64,000 bases of DNA from positions 1 to 64,000 of the forward strand of contig NZ_JAENYR010000007.1 in assembly GCF_016841685.1 (NCBI RefSeq). The letters are read 5' to 3'. Both the position numbers and the translations under genes were made by a program. Shown here one piece after another: positions 63,084 to 64,000 of the stretch (its first letter is position 1; each line of letters opens with the position of its first letter). The stretch comes from Thiohalomonas denitrificans (lineage in GTDB: Bacteria; Pseudomonadota; Gammaproteobacteria; Thiohalomonadales; Thiohalomonadaceae). The notes under the pieces are model-generated. The model made no database searches, had not been told where the DNA came from, and saw only the letters and a program-made list of their open reading frames with translations.

Positions 63084-63449
63084 ATGGCTCAAGAAAAAGA
63101 AAACTCCGTCCTCACCTCGGAAGAGGCCATGAACCGGGCACTGATGGCCGAACAGGAAGCGGCGGAGGCGATTCGGCAGTGCGAGGCAGAAGCCGAGCAG
63201 CGGATCACCGATGCGCGGATACAGGCCCGGCGTATCGCCGAGCGCACCGATAACCGCATCAGCCGACTGCAGGAGCACTGCACAATGGCAACCCGGCAGA
63301 AGGCCGCTGCGCTTCTGTTTGAACATGAGCGTCTCAAGACGTCGTACTCGCCTGAACACCGGAGCAAACTGCTGAAACAGGCACTCCGACAGCTTGCCGA
63401 ACAGCTGACCACGGCCGAGCGGAAGGAGCAGGATAGCGATACACCATGA
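63084..63449 (+). CDS. Coiled-coil protein, possible V/A-ATPase peripheral stalk subunit
   Basis: 121 residues, almost wholly helical and rich in Ala, Glu, Gln and Arg; EEAMNRALMAEQEAAEAIRQ and EAEAEQRITDARIQARRIAE give regular heptads like subunit G/H of V/A-type ATPases. No membrane segment. Its stop overlaps the next ATG as ATGA. The assignment is inferred from composition, and from the next gene; the decisive genes (subunits I, K, A, B, D) would be right of the window. Confidence 0.6.
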   Translation: MAQEKENSVLTSEEAMNRALMAEQEAAEAIRQCEAEAEQRITDARIQARRIAERTDNRISRLQEHCTMATRQKAAALLFEHERLKTSYSPEHRSKLLKQALRQLAEQLTTAERKEQDSDTP

Positions 63450-64000
63450 GTCGACTCCATCGCTTCGCCTATGCCCAGACCCGTCTCCAGGCCAGCCACG
63501 CCTGTTTCCCGGGCGAAGCCGAATGGCAGCGCCTGGAGGCCATTACCCACACGGAACATCTGCTCGACCGATTGCGGACCAGCCCTATGCGCCCCTGGGT
63601 AAGCAGCCTGAACGCCCAGATGGATGCCCATCGTATGGAGCAGACACTTCGACTTCTGTTCAGGGACTATATCGATGCCGTGGCACTCTGGCAGCCGCCG
63701 GAGTGGCAAGCCGCGGTGCAATGGACAAAACGGCTAGCGGATGTTGCTGCCCTCCAGCATCTCCTGGAGCACTCTGTCACGGCCGAATGGATACGAAGCG
63801 ACCCGGCGTTGCGAACCTTCGCACTCGACGACCCCAACCGACGGGTCCGGGCTCTCCGGGAATCGGCGTATGCCCCGATGATTGAGGCATGGCGCAATGA
63901 ACCGCAACGCCTCGTCAGTGGCTGGGACCGGCACTGGCAGACCCTCTGGCCCCGCACCTCCACCGCCGAACGTCGGGCACTGGAGTGGCTGGCCGGCCAG
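63446..64000 (+). CDS. Possible V/A-ATPase subunit C/d-like protein, cut by window
   Basis: At least 185 residues; the frame is open to the window edge. It starts MSRLHRFAYAQTRLQASHAC, and continues with helical, Arg/Leu/Trp-rich sequence such as LFRDYIDAVALWQPPEWQAA. The FAYAQTRLQA start reminds of V0D/AC39-type subunits that link the rotor to the ring, and its tight coupling to a subunit-G-like gene supports this. No signature decides it. It could also be an unrelated helical protein. Confidence 0.5.
   Translation, partial: MSRLHRFAYAQTRLQASHACFPGEAEWQRLEAITHTEHLLDRLRTSPMRPWVSSLNAQMDAHRMEQTLRLLFRDYIDAVALWQPPEWQAAVQWTKRLADVAALQHLLEHSVTAEWIRSDPALRTFALDDPNRRVRALRESAYAPMIEAWRNEPQRLVSGWDRHWQTLWPRTSTAERRALEWLAGQ

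Overview
The window looks like a GC-rich gammaproteobacterial chromosome segment, probably from a Chromatiales-like or sulfur-oxidising lineage. The order yebC-ruvCAB-ybgC-tolQRAB-pal-cpoB with aspS nearby, the EF-P / EpmA / EpmB lysylation genes, a FimX-like regulator and a YeeE/YedE sulfur-transport protein point that way. No 16S gene is present, so the lineage is inference. There is no phage or plasmid backbone. Intergenic space is rich in dispersed short repeats, some with terminal inverted repeats.

Left part (1-17650): a LexA/UmuD-like peptidase without a DNA-binding domain, a SCO1-type copper chaperone followed directly by phosphatidylserine decarboxylase, the EF-P modification set (epmA, efp, epmB), a degenerate REC-PAS-GGDEF-EAL protein like FimX, HtpX, a 264-bp MITE-like element with perfect 19-bp ends, the ABC-F protein Uup, a DnaJ-domain protein, a P2-type calcium ATPase, a YihY/BrkB membrane protein, a frameshifted AMP-forming acyl ligase, and initiator tRNA-Met with its terminator.

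Centre (17904-32051): a 14-kb run of seven secreted proteins on the minus strand. In transcription order these are a 1650-residue modular beta-helix protein, three two-domain cupredoxin / multicopper-oxidase proteins, a small secreted protein, a subtilisin-like protease with a MopE-like metal-binding segment, and an FG-GAP / Calx-beta protein with a GlyGly-CTERM-like tail. The copper-ligand motifs are distributed across the three oxidase paralogues: one keeps the domain-1 set with a type-1 Cys, another keeps the domain-2 set without the Cys, and the third has lost nearly all. This suggests a hetero-oligomeric oxidase with a shared active site and is the best candidate for an undescribed system here. 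Upstream lie REP-like palindromes, a decayed MITE relative, and tRNA-Lys with its terminator.

Right-centre (33117-53860): a YeeE-type transporter, queC and queE, the complete Tol-Pal operon, ybgC, ruvCAB and yebC. A Ser/Thr kinase, PP2C phosphatase and two FHA proteins, overlapping end to end, are inserted with a lipase-like hydrolase and nadA between yebC and aspS. Then come aspS, a DUF502 protein and an FmdB-type zinc ribbon.

Right part (54389-64000): an Atm1-type ABC half-transporter, an archaeal-type AMP/thymidine phosphorylase next to a PRPP-synthetase-like protein, a DUF1614 membrane protein, a short-chain dehydrogenase, a retroviral-type aspartic protease, a lone hydrogenase-maturation-type protease, and at the edge two overlapping genes that look like the start of a V/A-type ATPase operon. 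Several palindromic elements with 19-32 nt arms and another MITE copy sit between these genes.
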